From: Lytechinus variegatus
Lineage: Eukaryota; Echinodermata; Echinoidea; Temnopleuroida; Toxopneustidae
Length of the DNA: 64,000 nucleotides
Assembly: GCF_018143015.1 (NCBI RefSeq)
Contig: NC_054758.1
Coordinates: 8,230,501-8,294,500, forward strand
Direction: 5' to 3'
Shown: positions 28,101 to 43,100 of the stretch, piece by piece
Numbering within the stretch: the stretch's first letter is position 1
Layout: every line of letters begins with the position of its first letter
Notes under the pieces: model-generated
The model's database searches: none
Seen by the model: the letters and a program-made list of their open reading frames with translations, nothing else
What the model was told of the DNA's origin: nothing
Program-made: the position numbers and the translations under genes

Positions 28101-31100
28101 TAATGGATTTTCATCAAACTTGCCTCGGGGATACTCCATGACATGTAGATGAACTGATTAGATTTTAGACCAGATCAGCTTGGGGTCAAAGGTCAATGGT
28201 CAATAAACTACCAAAAAATGACATTTTTACCCATAACTCTAGCTAGGAGGGCCCAACATAAAATTTGGTAGGAAAGTTCAAAGTTATATGGCAACAAATT
28301 TGGCAAGGTAGAAGATGTCAGAGGTCAAAGCTCAGGGTCAGAGGTCAATGAACTTAGTCAAAATCCACACTTTCTAGTCCGTACACCCTACCTCATTACA
28401 GCGATTATAGTTATAATCTAAAGAATGCCCTAATGGATTTTCATCAAACCTGCCTCAGAGATACTCCATGACATATAAATGAACTGATTAGATTTTGGAC
28501 CAGATTTGCCCAGGGTCAAAGGTCAATGAACTTTAAAAAAAAATGCAATTTTACCCATAACTCTACTTACTCTAGGAAGGAAGATCCAATTGTAATGAAT
28601 TTTGACTGTGTGGCAGTCAAATTTCTCTAGTTTTATGATTTTTTGGTTTTTATTTTCATTTTGCTTAAATAAATCAATTTTAGCCATTTAAAGTAGAAAT
28701 CTGAGATTTTCTTTGAATTAATTGAAAAACACAATTTTGATTAGATTTGTACCCAAAATGACATATTGGACTCTGGAACAATTTTGGCAATTGACAAATT
28801 CTTTTCAAGGGTTGGGCTGCAAAGTGATGCACATACAGTAGGCATGACAAATTTGGTCTCAAAAGTGGCGCGATACTTGAAAAAAAAAAGGTCATGAAAC
28901 ATCGTGTTGTGATTATATCGCATAAAAGGAGTTGGCGGATTCAAAGTAATGTGGGTTTGACTTATGGTTAAAGTTATCACATTAATGAGAATCCAAATTA
29001 TACCATTTAATGTAGGCTCGATCGTAGGTCTGGATATAGGATTAAGTCCACAATTTGCAATGGGAACACTCCTTTATAATTGTGAGTTTTATTTGTTGTT
29101 ACTCCATGCACTCTTTGATTTCTCAGACAGGTCCGTATGCCAGTACGCTAGAGATTCTCATACTGCTTTGTTTACTTCCACCAGTCAATCAGGGGAGGAA
29201 GGGCTTGTCAAAGGTTTCAGTGCTCTCAGCAATCGACCACCTACTACAATTCCAAAAGGTATGTAGTTGCTATTGAATTATTTTGACATGTTCCTTTAAT
29301 TTATTACAGAGACTAAAATGCAGAGTGAATAAGCGGGCATGCCGGGCAGTGAATTCCTTGATTGTGACTGCAATGGATAATTTCTGAAATTGAAAATCTA
29401 ATATTACCTTTTGGTTGGTCAGATTCATTGATGCATGCCCTTAATGGAGAAGTTCAATGTGCAGATACAGTATGCATGTTTAGTGAGGTCATTGTTAAAA
29501 AGAAGTCATCATGATGTGATTCAAATTAATTTGTTCAGATTGAGCATGAAGGTAGTCTTCTCTGTGTAGCAATTCAAATAATGCTGGTCCATTTGCTTGG
29601 AATATGCGGGGGAGGGGGTTTTGATTAACCTGTGTAACAGTAACACTAATAGAAATTCCACTATCTTGTTTCATGGTATGGTTGTGTTGGTATAGAACTT
29701 TCAGATTTTTCTTGGCTACTGATGATTCTTAATTACAACTCCAAAAGGGGTGCATTAGACATGTTTCATAAAGGCAGTAAGCACCTGCGATATTAAAGAG
29801 ATGCCATAAACAGCCTTTTTGCTTTTGTTAAATTGTTAATTTGTACATGTATTTAGAATTTCACCCTAAATATTTCACCAGCATTTTTATCCTCAATGCA
29901 AAGGTTCACTTTTAGTGCCAATACCCAGCAGTCCATGGTTTGATACAGTATGATAAGACCCTTGTCTAATTTGTACATTTAATTCTTCTTTCAGAGTGGT
30001 GCCAGTCTTGAACATTTTCTGGAGAGTAGGAAGAATAAGCAGATGCAGCCATACTTGCTTGCAAGAGGAATGTCCCAGGAGAGGATAGATCAATTCTTTG
30101 TTATTGTGGATCACCTCGCAATTCCCTGCTCCGACATTAGCCCCATCAGTGCTTTTGACACGCTCTTCAAGACGCATTACGTATTCGGGTTACATTATGC
30201 AAGGCCACTGCATAATTTCTGGACCTTCATTCAAACCACTATCTACAATATCGACCCCAAGACCACCAATGAATCACCAAGGGTACGGGAGCTGAGGTCC
30301 AAATTATCAAACTTTGGCAAGTAGAAGAACAGAAGTGGAAGAAGGATCAACACTTAACCAAAGAAAATGTTGCGCTGCATTAATTGTAAAACTCGTAGTC
30401 AGTTTCCCAGCATACATCATCTTTTTCGCCATTTGCGGTATATACATGGAATAGCAGATCATAATGGAAAAACAATAATTTGTGGTCAAGGGGCTTGCGC
30501 AAGAACTTTTAACACATTCAGTGGGTTTAGAAAGCACTTGAAAAAATTTCATCAAGAAAATGAAAATGGCAATGATCAAGGAGTGGACTTGGCGAATGAG
30601 GAAGACGAGTCTTTTGATGTTAATGATACTAGTATTGAAGAAGGTTTTGTTGATAACATTGATCAAGATGACAATGACAACAATGATGAAGTGTTTGATA
30701 TTTTAAGTCAAGAGGACATAGAACAACATGCTTTCACATTTATAGCAAATCTCTCTAGTAGACCTACTATATCTGGAGCATGTATGAATGAAATTGTAAA
30801 TTCTGCAAGTGATATAATTGAAGGTGTAGTTAAAAGTGCATCTGCAGCAGTTAAATCAGCATTTTCACATCATGGACAGCCAGAATCACTTGTTTTAGCA
30901 GAGATACAGGAGCATTTGACAACTCTTAAACATCCATTTGAAAACTTAAATACTGAGTATAAACGTGAAAAAACATTCAGTAGGATGGGAATGGTTAAAC
31001 CTTGTGAAATAGACTTGGGTGTTCCCCGACTTGAGAACCAACATAATCAGGCAGTACCAATAGAGGACAAATTTGTGTACATTGATATTAATAAGACTCT

Positions 31101-34100
31101 TGAAAAGCTTGTTCAGCATCCAGAGATTTTGTCCTATGTCAAACGCGATCACATCAGCAATGACGGCGTATTAAGGGATTTCTGTGATGGACAACTTTAC
31201 AGGGAAACTGATCTTTTCAAGGAGGATCCTAATGCTTTGCAGCTACATTTTTTTTATGACGATTTCCAAACGGTGAATCCGTTAGGCTCCAAGACAGTTC
31301 ACAAGTTAGGGGCATTTTATTTTGTATTAAAGAACCTTCCGCCAAAATTTAACTCGTCTCTTCGCAACATCAATCTTGTTGCATTGTGTTATGCACAAGA
31401 TACAAAAACATATGGCTATGATGAAATACTGCAACACTTTGTTGCAGATATTAATAAACTGGCAACAGAGGGGATCTCTCTTCCAGATGGTGAAAGAAAG
31501 AAAGGAACATTAACCCAATTCAGCGCTGACAATTTGGGTGCAAACTCTCTGTTTGGTTTTGTTGAAAGTTTTTCAGCTGCCTTCTACTGCCGTCTTTGCT
31601 TAATAAGCAAAGATGATGCGCAAAACATTTTTCAGGACCCAGATACCTTACTGAGAACAAAAGATGACTACAATCTTCATGTACAACAGGCTGAAGCTGC
31701 AGGCCAGCATGTTTATGGAATAAAGAACAGTAGTGTGTTGAATGACTGCAAGTTCTTTCATATATTGTCAAACTTTTCTCTTGACATTATGCACGATATC
31801 TTGGAGGGTGTAGCACAATATGAAATGAAATTGGTGTTACAATATTTCATTTTCGAGTGTCGGCCTCCAGTACTGTCACTTGGAGAATTGAATAAGCACT
31901 TGGAAAGTCATGACTATGGTGTTACAGAAACGAAAAATAAACCATCTCCTGTAAAGCTAGACTCTCAAGGAAATGCACTTGGACAAAAAGCAATGCAAGC
32001 TTGGACTCTAATTAGGCATTTGCCATTTATCATTGGATCCAAAGTAGGAGCAAATGATGCAAAGTGGGAATTGTTGCTGAAGTTGTTGGATTGCATGGAC
32101 ATCATATTTTCGCCACAGCTGACTCCTGGCCTTATTGCAGAACTGTCAATATTGATTGCAGAGCATCATGCTTATTTCAAGGAAGTATTTCCTGAGCGCA
32201 GGTTGCTACCCAAACATCACTTCATGGTACATTATCCAAGATGCTTACGAATGATAGGCCCTCTTGTACATGTGTGGGGCATGAGGTACGAGGCCAAACA
32301 TGAGTATTTTGGAAGAGTTGCAGACTGTGTTCGCAATTATAAGAATATATGCATTTCATTGGCAAAGCGGCATCAGTCAATGCATGCATACAATCTAATT
32401 GCAAAAGCACCTTTGGAAGCTAGGGAGATTGGACCTGGAAGAGAAGTGGAGGTGATAACTCTCACTGAAGACTGTATCCATCTTGTAATGGAGAAACTTC
32501 AAGTGAATGATTTCTCCACAAGATTATATGAAGCAAAGTGGATAAAACTTTGTGGTACGCTGTATCAACCATCATTATATGTGTGTCATGACATTGATGA
32601 ACTTCCAGTATTTGGAAATATCATACACATTCTGGTATATGAAAGCCAGGTGTATTTTGTGCTGCATGTGTGCGAGACAAGTTATTACAATAAGCACTAC
32701 CATGCATATGTTACAACAAGTAAAAGTCCAGACAGCTATGTTGTCGTAACTAAATCTGAACTGGTTGATTACCAGCCTCTGGATATAATCACTGATGTAT
32801 CTGAGCACTCTCAAAACAGGTACATATCCCCAAGACATGTACTGTTCAAGTAAGGTGTACCCAAGAAGTTGCAGAATTGTTGTTTTGAAGAATGTTAACA
32901 GCAAAGTATTGTTACTGCTATCAAGTCTGACTTGATCACAGGAACAATATCATATTTGGCACTGTGGTCATATTTCTAAAATAATGACCCTCAGTTGACC
33001 AGACTGGAGAGTGTGCATTAGCTAAATTAGAAATTAGTAATTAATGTGCAGATTTGTTTTATGAGTGTTTCACCTCTAAATTGGTCTCGTACATCTGAAT
33101 CAATTGGTGTCCTACAGCTGAATTAATTTTTCTCTTACAGCTGAATTAATTTGGTACAAAGAAAGCAATCTAGACGGGCAAAGCAAGGAAAGCAAACTAG
33201 ACGTGTTAATTATTGATGGAACGAGAATGTGAAAAATATATACAAGGGGTATTGAAAAAAGTTCAAGACCTGACTAAGGAGGAATTCTGCTATAACAGTG
33301 AAACAACATGTATAGGCATACATTGAATTGGATAATCTTTTCTGATACTTAGTTCATTTTTTTCCTTTTCAAATGTATTTGCATTTTAAAACAAAGATCC
33401 AGAAACTACTGGGGTAGTTGGAGGGTGACAAAGTCTTGCAGTTGACTTTCCTGAACATTCAACTGCAAGACTTTGTCACCCAAAATACCAGAGGACTATT
33501 CGATAATTTTGGGGATTCTGCTGACTCTTTTTATCGTGATCCAGAAATCTTGACTAGCAGAGATGACTATATGAAATGGGAGGAAATAATCAAGAATATA
33601 AGAGTGACTAATGACCATTCAGAGCATGCATTAGCACTATTTCAGGAGTTACAGGCATATCACGCCTGTTGCAGTTCCTGTTGAAAGTTGCATCTGAATA
33701 GTAAACATCAATGTCAGTTTCCTGATAGCAAAAAGTCAACCTTGGCAGCAACTTTATGAGCTTTATTTGAGTCAGCAAATATGTATCTTTGGTAGATATT
33801 TTCAATGTCAAGACTCGGCATCAAGAGACAATGGGATTTTAACCAAATATTTTGGCTCGAAATTGGTACCAAAGAGCAGGTGCTATGCTAGGTGCTAGAA
33901 TTTTATAGTTATCATGGCCCCAAATGCTATATTTGGTAGATTTTAAAGCCACAATGCAATTAAAGAAACGTAATCTCTTTTCATAAATGTACTAATCTCA
34001 TTACTGTTATTGCCTTTTCAAACATATAGCATCCAGTAATGCTCGTTTTTTTTAAATGTATCCCTTTAAAGGCTGTTTTTGCCTAACTTTAGCACGTCCT

Positions 34101-37100
34101 CGAAATAATTCCTGAAACAATGATCTTCTATATACCCCACCTCTACTCATTTGTGTCAAATTTCATATTGTTTAGAATAAGCTGGTGTGTACACTGTAAG
34201 TTGAATTGAATTAGTTGATGCATTGTATACCTGTAAATTTCAATGTTTCAGAATTGATGGCTTTGTTTGGACTATCAAATTGAAATTAATGTAATTTCTA
34301 GAAAGATTGTTGCAAGTGTTTGTCAATTTTATATTCTGCAGAATAAGCTGGTGTTGTACACTATAAGTTGAATTGAATTTGCTACACAGTCCTAAACGGC
34401 ATCCCCAAACAAACCAATGAGGATATTTACAAGACCACATCTTTTGCATTGGGCAAGTTACTGGAAATTCCCGTTGAGGAGGCAGACCAAATTCAAATCA
34501 TCAATGCTCATCGTCTACCTACGAAGAGGACCCACAACGGAGCCAGCGGAACCCCGGCCCCCGAAGCTCCTGATCCCATTATAGTCCGTTTTGCAAAGAT
34601 GTACGACCGGGACCGAATTCTTCGCGCCTTCGAGCAGCCAAGGCAACCCCGGGCTACTGACGGCAACCGTAGGGATGGCGACCGTGTAACCGTCCGAACT
34701 GACCTACCCCCATCTATGAAACGCGAGCGTGGTCATCTAGCATCAGTTGCATATAACATTCGCAGAACCAAGCAATTGAAAACCAGGATAAGGATTCAAG
34801 GAACCAAAGTACTGCTGCAGACTAAAAACCCTAATGCACCTTCTTCACAGTGGTCAACTTGGACTGAGTAGATTTACTTATCACATGCAACATCATGACT
34901 ATGGTAATTATGAATATCATTGGAGACCGAGTCAAATTCAATCCCCATAACTTTGCAAGGACGAATGGAGTAGGCCTGATCCATCTTCTATACAGGTATT
35001 ATATACCCCATCATGTTCTATCCCCATTTGGATAATTGCTAAATAATTAAATATTCCATTTTCATCCATTAAAATGACCCCTTCATGATGAATTGAAACT
35101 TGGAGAGATGCCTTTTGACTTCTAATTCTGACTGCAAGTTTGAACATATATTCTACATAATACTACATTTTGTTTGCAAAATGCAGAATTCTTCGAATAG
35201 TCGTGACTATAATTTGAGTTAAAACCTTCCACCCAAAAGGACTCTAGCCGTGGTAATCAATGTGCCAAAACACCTTCGCCAGTTCCCGTAACTGTTTCCA
35301 ACAAGCCCCCCTAACTCGTGGCCAACCTGCCTACAGCCGTACCCCCCGGAGCCATGGCAGCCCATCAAGCTGACCCTCCTACTTCTACTCCCGCTTCAGA
35401 CCCCTACACGCCTAAGGACCCTAAAGATGACTACTTGCTACTTGAAATGCGGAAAATGTTCACGGATTTCCAGCGTGATTTTGATATCAAATTGGATCAC
35501 GTAATTTCGGATCTTAATGCTGTTAAATCAGACATCAGGATGGTGAATTCCGCTGTACATGACTTTGAAATTTCTTCAGCGGATACTTCAGCGAGAATAT
35601 CTACCGTAGAAGCGGATAAACTACCTGGTATAGAACGTTTTATCGCCAAAGTTGGAGCTGATTTCGACGACAAGCTACTGAACCTAGAAATACACCACAA
35701 AAAAAAATTGTTGTTCTACGGCATCCCCAAACAAACCAATGAGGATATTTACAAGACCACATCTTTTGCATTGGACAAGTTACTGGAAATTCCCGTTGAA
35801 GAGGCAGACCAAATTCAAATCATCAATACAAATCGTCTACCTACGAAGAGGACCCACAACGGAGCCAGCGGAACCCCGGCCCCCGAAGCTCCTGATCCCA
35901 TCATAGTCTGTTTTGTAAAGATGTACGACCGGGACCGAATTCTTCGCGCCTTCGAGCAGCCAAGGCAACCCCGGGCTACTGACGGCAACCGTAGGGATGG
36001 CGACCGTGTAACCGTCCGAACTGACCTACCCCCATCTATGAAACGCGAGCGTGGTCATCTAGCATCAGTTACATATAACATTCGCAGAACCAAGCAATTG
36101 AAAACCAGGATAAGGATTCAAGGAACCAAAGTACTGCTGCAGACTAAAAACCCTAATGCACCTTCTTCACAGTGGTCAACTTGGACTGAGTAGATTTGCT
36201 TATCACATGCAACATCATGACTATGGTAATTATGAATATCATTGGAGACCGAGTCAAATTCAATCCCCATAACTTTGCAAGGACGAATGGAGCAGGCCTG
36301 ATCCATCTTCTATACAGGTATTATATACCCCATCATGTTCTATCCCCATTTGGATAATTGCTAAATAATTAATTATCCCATTTTCATCCATTAAAATGAC
36401 CCCCTTCATTATGAATTGAAACTTTAGTAATTATGTAAGCCAAAATTAAAACAAATTTAAACGATTTATATTATCATGATTACTACATGTATGTCTATGT
36501 AATACAGTTAATACAACTGCATTTTCTCTGATTATTACTGGATCCTAGATTGTTGGATCCTAGATTGCACAACCCTTTCAAGGAATAATTGATGTCATTT
36601 TCATTTTTCATGCATAGTAATTTGAATTTTATGTTTTCTTAAAAGAATAGGCCTACATTATTTCCATTTTACAATTTGACTAGACTTTTGGGCATAGCCC
36701 TGAATCACCATAGGTTTTGTTGACTGGTAAATTGAAACAATAACCTCTATTGCTATGATTATAGACATGTTTAGCTAATCAATAACTGCATTTCTTTATT
36801 TTTACTGGATTCTAGATTGTTTGACCCTTTCCAATAATTAATGTCATTTCATTTTACAAATTGTTGGTAATTTTATGTCATTAATGAATACATTATTGCA
36901 TTTCCCCTTTATATTTAGATTAAGATTTTGTGCTTAGTCCAGAAAGCCATAGTAGGTTACGTAGACTGTACTTTACAGCTACATGTAAGTAATATTGACT
37001 ATTGAATGTATGTTCCTCTAGTCATGTCATGCATGCTTCCTTTATTTCAATTTTATTTTTTTCACCAATATCATCCAAATGGTAATGTTATTTAATTGGT

Positions 37101-40100
37101 ACAGTAACTGTCGTTTATCATTACAATGCATGACTGTCTTGTCTTAATCCTTATTTTTTATTTACGACACCTTTTTTCACCACTATTTGCTATGCTAATC
37201 ATTTCCTTGTTGGCATCACAAATTATTGAAGTGAATCAAACCAGAATGAAATGAAGCAAATCGAAGCAAAAAGACATACAATTATTATTCTATTTTTTCT
37301 TCATCAAAATGAGAGAAAACTATGCTATCACTATTCAGCCGATCATGGATACGACTTTGACTGGTACACTGATTGGACAGGTTTTATGATGGACCTATTC
37401 TAATAATGAAATTACTTGTCCTTTTCTTCATCCATTAAGATGAGTATAATGACCTCTTCATTATGAATTGAAACTTGATGTAATCATGTAAGCCAAAATT
37501 GAAACAAATTCAAACAATTTATATTGTCATGATTACTACGACTATGTAATACAGTCAATACAACTGCATTTTCTCTCATTATTACTGGATCCTATACTGT
37601 TTGACCCTTTCCAGTAATAATTAATGTCATTTTTTTTTTCATGCATAACAATTGGAATTTTATGTTTTCTGAAATGAATACATTATTTCCCTTTTACAAT
37701 TTGACTATACTTATTGGGCATAGCACTGAAAGCCACAGTAGGTTATGTTGACTGATATATTGAAACAATAACCTCTATTGCTATGATTATAGTACATGTT
37801 TAGCTTGTCAATACAACTGCATTTCTTTATTTTTACTGAATTCTAGTTTCGTTTGACCCTCTCCAATAATTAATGTCATTTCATTTTACAAATTATTGGA
37901 ATTTTATGTCTTTAATGAATACATTATTGCATTTCCCCTTTTATATTTAGATAAAGATTTTGTGCTTAGTCCAGAAAGCCATAGTAGGTTATGTAGACTG
38001 GTAGTTTACAGTTACATGTAAGTAATATTGACTATTCAATGTATGTTCCTCTGGTCATATCATGCATGCTTCCTTTATTTCATCATATTTATTTATCTAT
38101 TTTCTCTTCAATATCATCCAAATGGTGATGTTGTTTAATGGTACAGTAACTGTTATTACGATGCATGGCTATTTAATTTGTTTTAATCCTTATTTTTAAT
38201 TTATTACAACACCCTTTTATTCACCATTATTTGCTATGCTAATCATATGAAATACAATTATTTTTTTAGTTTTTCTTCATCAAAATGAGAGAAAACTTTG
38301 CTATCGCTATTGATTTTGACTTGATAACCGATTGGACAGGTTTTATGATGGAGCTATTCCAATAATGAAATTAAACTTGTCCCATTTTTCATCCATTAAG
38401 ATGAGAATAATGACCCCTTCATTATGATTTGAAACTTGAGTAATCATGTCAGCCGAAATTGAAACAAATTCTAAAAATTTATGTTGTCATGATTACTATA
38501 CATGTTTACCTACATGTATAAAACAGTCAATACAACTGCATTTCCTCTCATTATTACAGGATCCTAGATTGTTTGGCTCTTTCCAGTAATGATTGATGGG
38601 TTTTTTTTTTTTTTTTTCATTTTTCATGCATAATTGCTGGAATTTTGTTTTCTGAAATAAACACATTATTTCCCTACTAGGCATTGCTCTGAAAGCTATA
38701 GCAGGTTATGTTGACTGGTAAATTGTAAAACCTCTACTGCTATGATTTCAGTACATGTTTCGCTAGTCAATACAACTGCTTTTCTTTATTCTTACTGGAT
38801 TCTAGATTTTTTGACCGGGGACCGTTTGACCCTTTCCAATAATTAATGTTTTTTCGTTTTGCAATTCATTGGAATTTTATGTCTGCTTTAATGAATATAT
38901 TATTGCATTTCCCCTTTTATTTTTAGATAAGATTTTGTGCTTAGTCCAAAAAGCCATAGTAGGTTATGTAGACTGATACTTTACAGCTACATGTAAGTAA
39001 TATTGACGATTTAATGTACTAGTACTAGTATGTTCCTCTGGCCATGTCATGCATACTTCCTTTATTTCATCAGATTTATTTATTTATTTTTTTTTCACCA
39101 ATATTATCCAAATGGTAATGTTGTTTAATGGTACAGTAACTGCTTATTAATTATTATTATTATTATTACTATTACAATTCATGGCTATTTATTTTGTTTT
39201 AATCCTTATTTTCATTACAACACCCTTTTCTTCACCATTATTTGCTTCGCTAATTATATCCTGTTCGGCATCACAAATTATATATTGGTACCTTAATCTT
39301 TTGTCTAACGGACATTATGAAGCACCTTATACCATGCATACATTATTCTCTTTATTAGTTTTGCATTATCTTTTTTTATATACAAAATTACAATAATTCC
39401 TCAAATGGATAGGTAATAATGTGCTGGCTTTTGTACACTTTCATACAAGCATGCATTATTCTGAGTAGCTAGTGAATACAACAGCATTTTCTCATTATTA
39501 CTGGATCCTAAATTGTTTGACCCTTTTCAGTAGGTAATTAGTGCCATTTTTATTGTTTTTTTTTTTTGTATTTTGTTAATTATCTCCATGAACACTTATT
39601 TCATTTTCCCTTTTACATTTAGATTAGATTTTGTGCATAGCTCTAATAGCCATAGTAAGTTATGGGACTGGTACATGTACATTTAGAGGTAAGCAACATT
39701 GACAAATTCATGTATGTTCCTCTGTCATGTCATGCATGCCCTTTTTATTTCATTTTATTCATTTTTTCCACCAATATCATTATCTAAATGGTAACGTTAT
39801 TTGTAACTGTTATTACTCATTACAATGCTTGATTAAGTTTTTTATTATTTTATTTTCTTTTTAATTCTTATCTTATTTCAACACCCTTTTATTGACCATT
39901 TCTCGCTATGCTAATCATATCCTGGCTGGTATCACAAATTTTATATTGCTACCTTATTATTTTGTCCTAATTAACATAATGAATTTGTTCACACCATGCT
40001 TACATTCTTTTATTTTAGTATTTAGCATCATATTATTGAACGTTCAAATATCATTGCCTCAAACGGATGAATATCTTCATGCATCTATTATTCATCTATC

Positions 40101-43100
40101 TGTAATATCTAGTGATCTACTCTAGTTATTTACATAAGTTCCTCTTCGTGTGGCCGAAACCTGGCTTGGTATCATTGCATATATTTTTCACCTTCTCTTG
40201 AAAGTTGATTCTATCATGCATGCCCTTTTAGTAATTTGAAATCACTGTTTTTGTTTCGTTAATTCTTAATTCTTTTTTTTTCCTCACCTTCATATGCAAT
40301 ACCAATTTTTACCCAAGTTTAAAAACTAGTTTAAGTCCTGTGTTCAGTAGCTCTTGATCATGCCAAGCATGCTTGCATCATTATTTAACATTCCTTGTTC
40401 GCCCTTGCAATAACTACATTACCTAATTAGAGAATAAGTAAATATCTGTGTTTAGTTGTGAGCCCGTGGCCATGCTTGCAAAACATGCTCGCATCACTAT
40501 TTGTCTGTTCTACTATAGATCTCAAGTTGAATAATCGACATCTTGTTTTATTTCTATCGTAATGACCACCCTTTTTTGATATTGGCTTCTAATGACTGGT
40601 TTTACCAGAATGGCATTTTTTGTGTTTAAACATTTGGGCATGATCCTTCTTTCAATTCGTTCACTGCCAACCTTTTGTTCGCTCTCGCCGCACCTATAAA
40701 ATAATTACTGAGAATTTGGTGTTTGGTATTCCTGATTGTCAGAATACAAAAAGGACTTGTGCTTAATAATTATATTCACTTATCATGCCTCGCATGCCAC
40801 ATCCCTCACATATTTTAGTATCTTGCAAGATCATAAAAGAGCGCCAAAGATATGCAAATCATTAATTACAAATGTCTTCAGTTTCGATTAATGTCATTCT
40901 TGACTTCTTTATTCTTGTAACTTTAACAATACCCAATTGTTTGAGAGAAGATCTGTGTCATTAGCTCTTGACCATGTCAAGCATGCTGCCTCATTATTCG
41001 TCTATTTTACTATCGATTTCCAATTGAATAATTAACACTTTGTTTAAAAAAAATGCTTGATTATATAATGTCTGCCCTTTGTAATAACTTCCAATGGCTG
41101 GCTTCACCAAATGGCAATCTTCCTTTTATATTATCCATTTGGTGTTTGAACATGTTGACATGACCCCTTCTTTCAATTCGTTAAGTCCTAACTTTTTGTT
41201 AGCTCTTGCCACATCTATTAAATAATTACTGAGAATTTGGTGTTCGGTATTCCTGATTGTTTGTCAGAATACAAAAAGGACTTGTGCTTAAACAATTTTG
41301 TTCACTTATCATGCCACGCATGCCATTCCTCACATGTTTTAGTATCTTACAACATCATAAAAGAGCGCCAAAGATACGCAAATCATTTACTACAAATGTC
41401 TTCAGTTTCGATTAATGCCATGCTTGACTTACTCTTTTATTCTTGTAACATTAACATTACCCAATTTTATGAGTAAAGATCTGTGCTATTAGCTTTGACC
41501 ATGTCAAGCATGCTGCCTCATTATTCGTCTATGTTACTATCGATTTCCAATTGAATAATCAACACTTTGTTTAAAAAATGCTTGGTAATTGTCTGCCCTT
41601 TGTGATAACTTCCAATGGCTGCTTCACCAAATGGCAATCTTCCTTTTATATTATCTATTTGGTATTTGAACATGTCGGACATGACCCCTTCTTTCAATTC
41701 GTTAAGTCCTTACTTTTTGTTAGCTCTTGCCATGCACATCTATTAAATAATTACTGAGTATTTGGTGTTTGGTATTCCTGATTGTTTATCAGAATACAAA
41801 AAGGACTTGTGCTTAAACAATTATGTTCACTTATCATGCCTCGCATGCCATTCCTCACATGTTTAGTATCTTGCAAGATCATATAAGATCGCCAAAGATA
41901 AACAAATCATTTACTACAAATGTCTTCAGTTTCGATTAATGCCATGCTTGACTTACTCTTTTATTCTTGTAACATTAACATTACCCAATTTTATGAGTAA
42001 AGATCTTTGTTATTTGCTCTTGACCATGTCAAGCATGCTGCCTCATTATTCGTCTATTATACTATCGTTTTCCAATTGAATAATCAACACCTTGTTTAAA
42101 AAAATGCTTGATTATTGTAATGTCTGCACTTTGTGATAATTTCCAATGGCTGTTTCACCAATGGCAATATTCCTTTAATATTATCCATTTGGTGTTTGAA
42201 CATGCTGGGCATGACCTCTCCTTCAATTGTTATAACTCCATGGTCCCATCCACGGGGGATTTTTCTGTTTTTGCTTAGCATTGTCTCAGCGCCCCCCCCC
42301 CCCCCCCTCCCTCGTAGCAATGGATGATCCTGCGTGGATGGGTCCATGGTGAACTCCTAACTTTTTGTTCACTCTTGCCACATCTTTAAAATAATTACTG
42401 TGAATTTGGTATTCCTGATTGTTTCTCAGAATACATAAAGGACCTGTTTGATTACGTTAATTTATCATGCCATGCATGTTATATCCCTCACATGTTTCAG
42501 TATCTTGCAAGATCATAAAACAGCGTCTGAGTTATGCAAATCATGAACTACAATGTCTTCAGTCTCGATTAATGCCAATTTTGACTTCCATATTTTTGTA
42601 ACATTAGCATTACCCAATTATATATATAAAAAAAATAATCTGTGTTTACTTGCTCTTGATCATGCCAGGCATGCTTGCATCACTTTTTGTTGTCGGTTTT
42701 ACTATGGATTACAAGTTGAATAATCCACATTTTGTTTACACAATACTTGAAAAGGAAATATCTGCCTCTTGTTAATAATTACTTTATTAACATTAAATGA
42801 CAATCTTCCTTTTCTATTATCCATTTGACATTTCAACATGTTGGGCATGTCCCCTTCTTTCAACTCATTGACTTTGTTTTTGTTCGCTCTTGCCACAACT
42901 ATGAAATAATTTCTGAGTATTTGGTGATTGGTACTCTTGTTCAATTATTAGAATGCAAAGATTATTAGAAGACTTGTGCTCAAATATGTTCAATTATCAT
43001 GCCATGTATGTCGTATTCCTTTATTCTTTACTCACTATACGTATTTGAAATTATATCTTGATATTTGAATGTACTATTTTATAGGTGTATCTCACTACAT

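Noticed and set aside
28964-29266. Frame reading [17 protein letters not shown] over accessory exon 8
   Set aside because: Wrong register; the frame starting [13 protein letters not shown] joins both neighbouring exons and fits the family.
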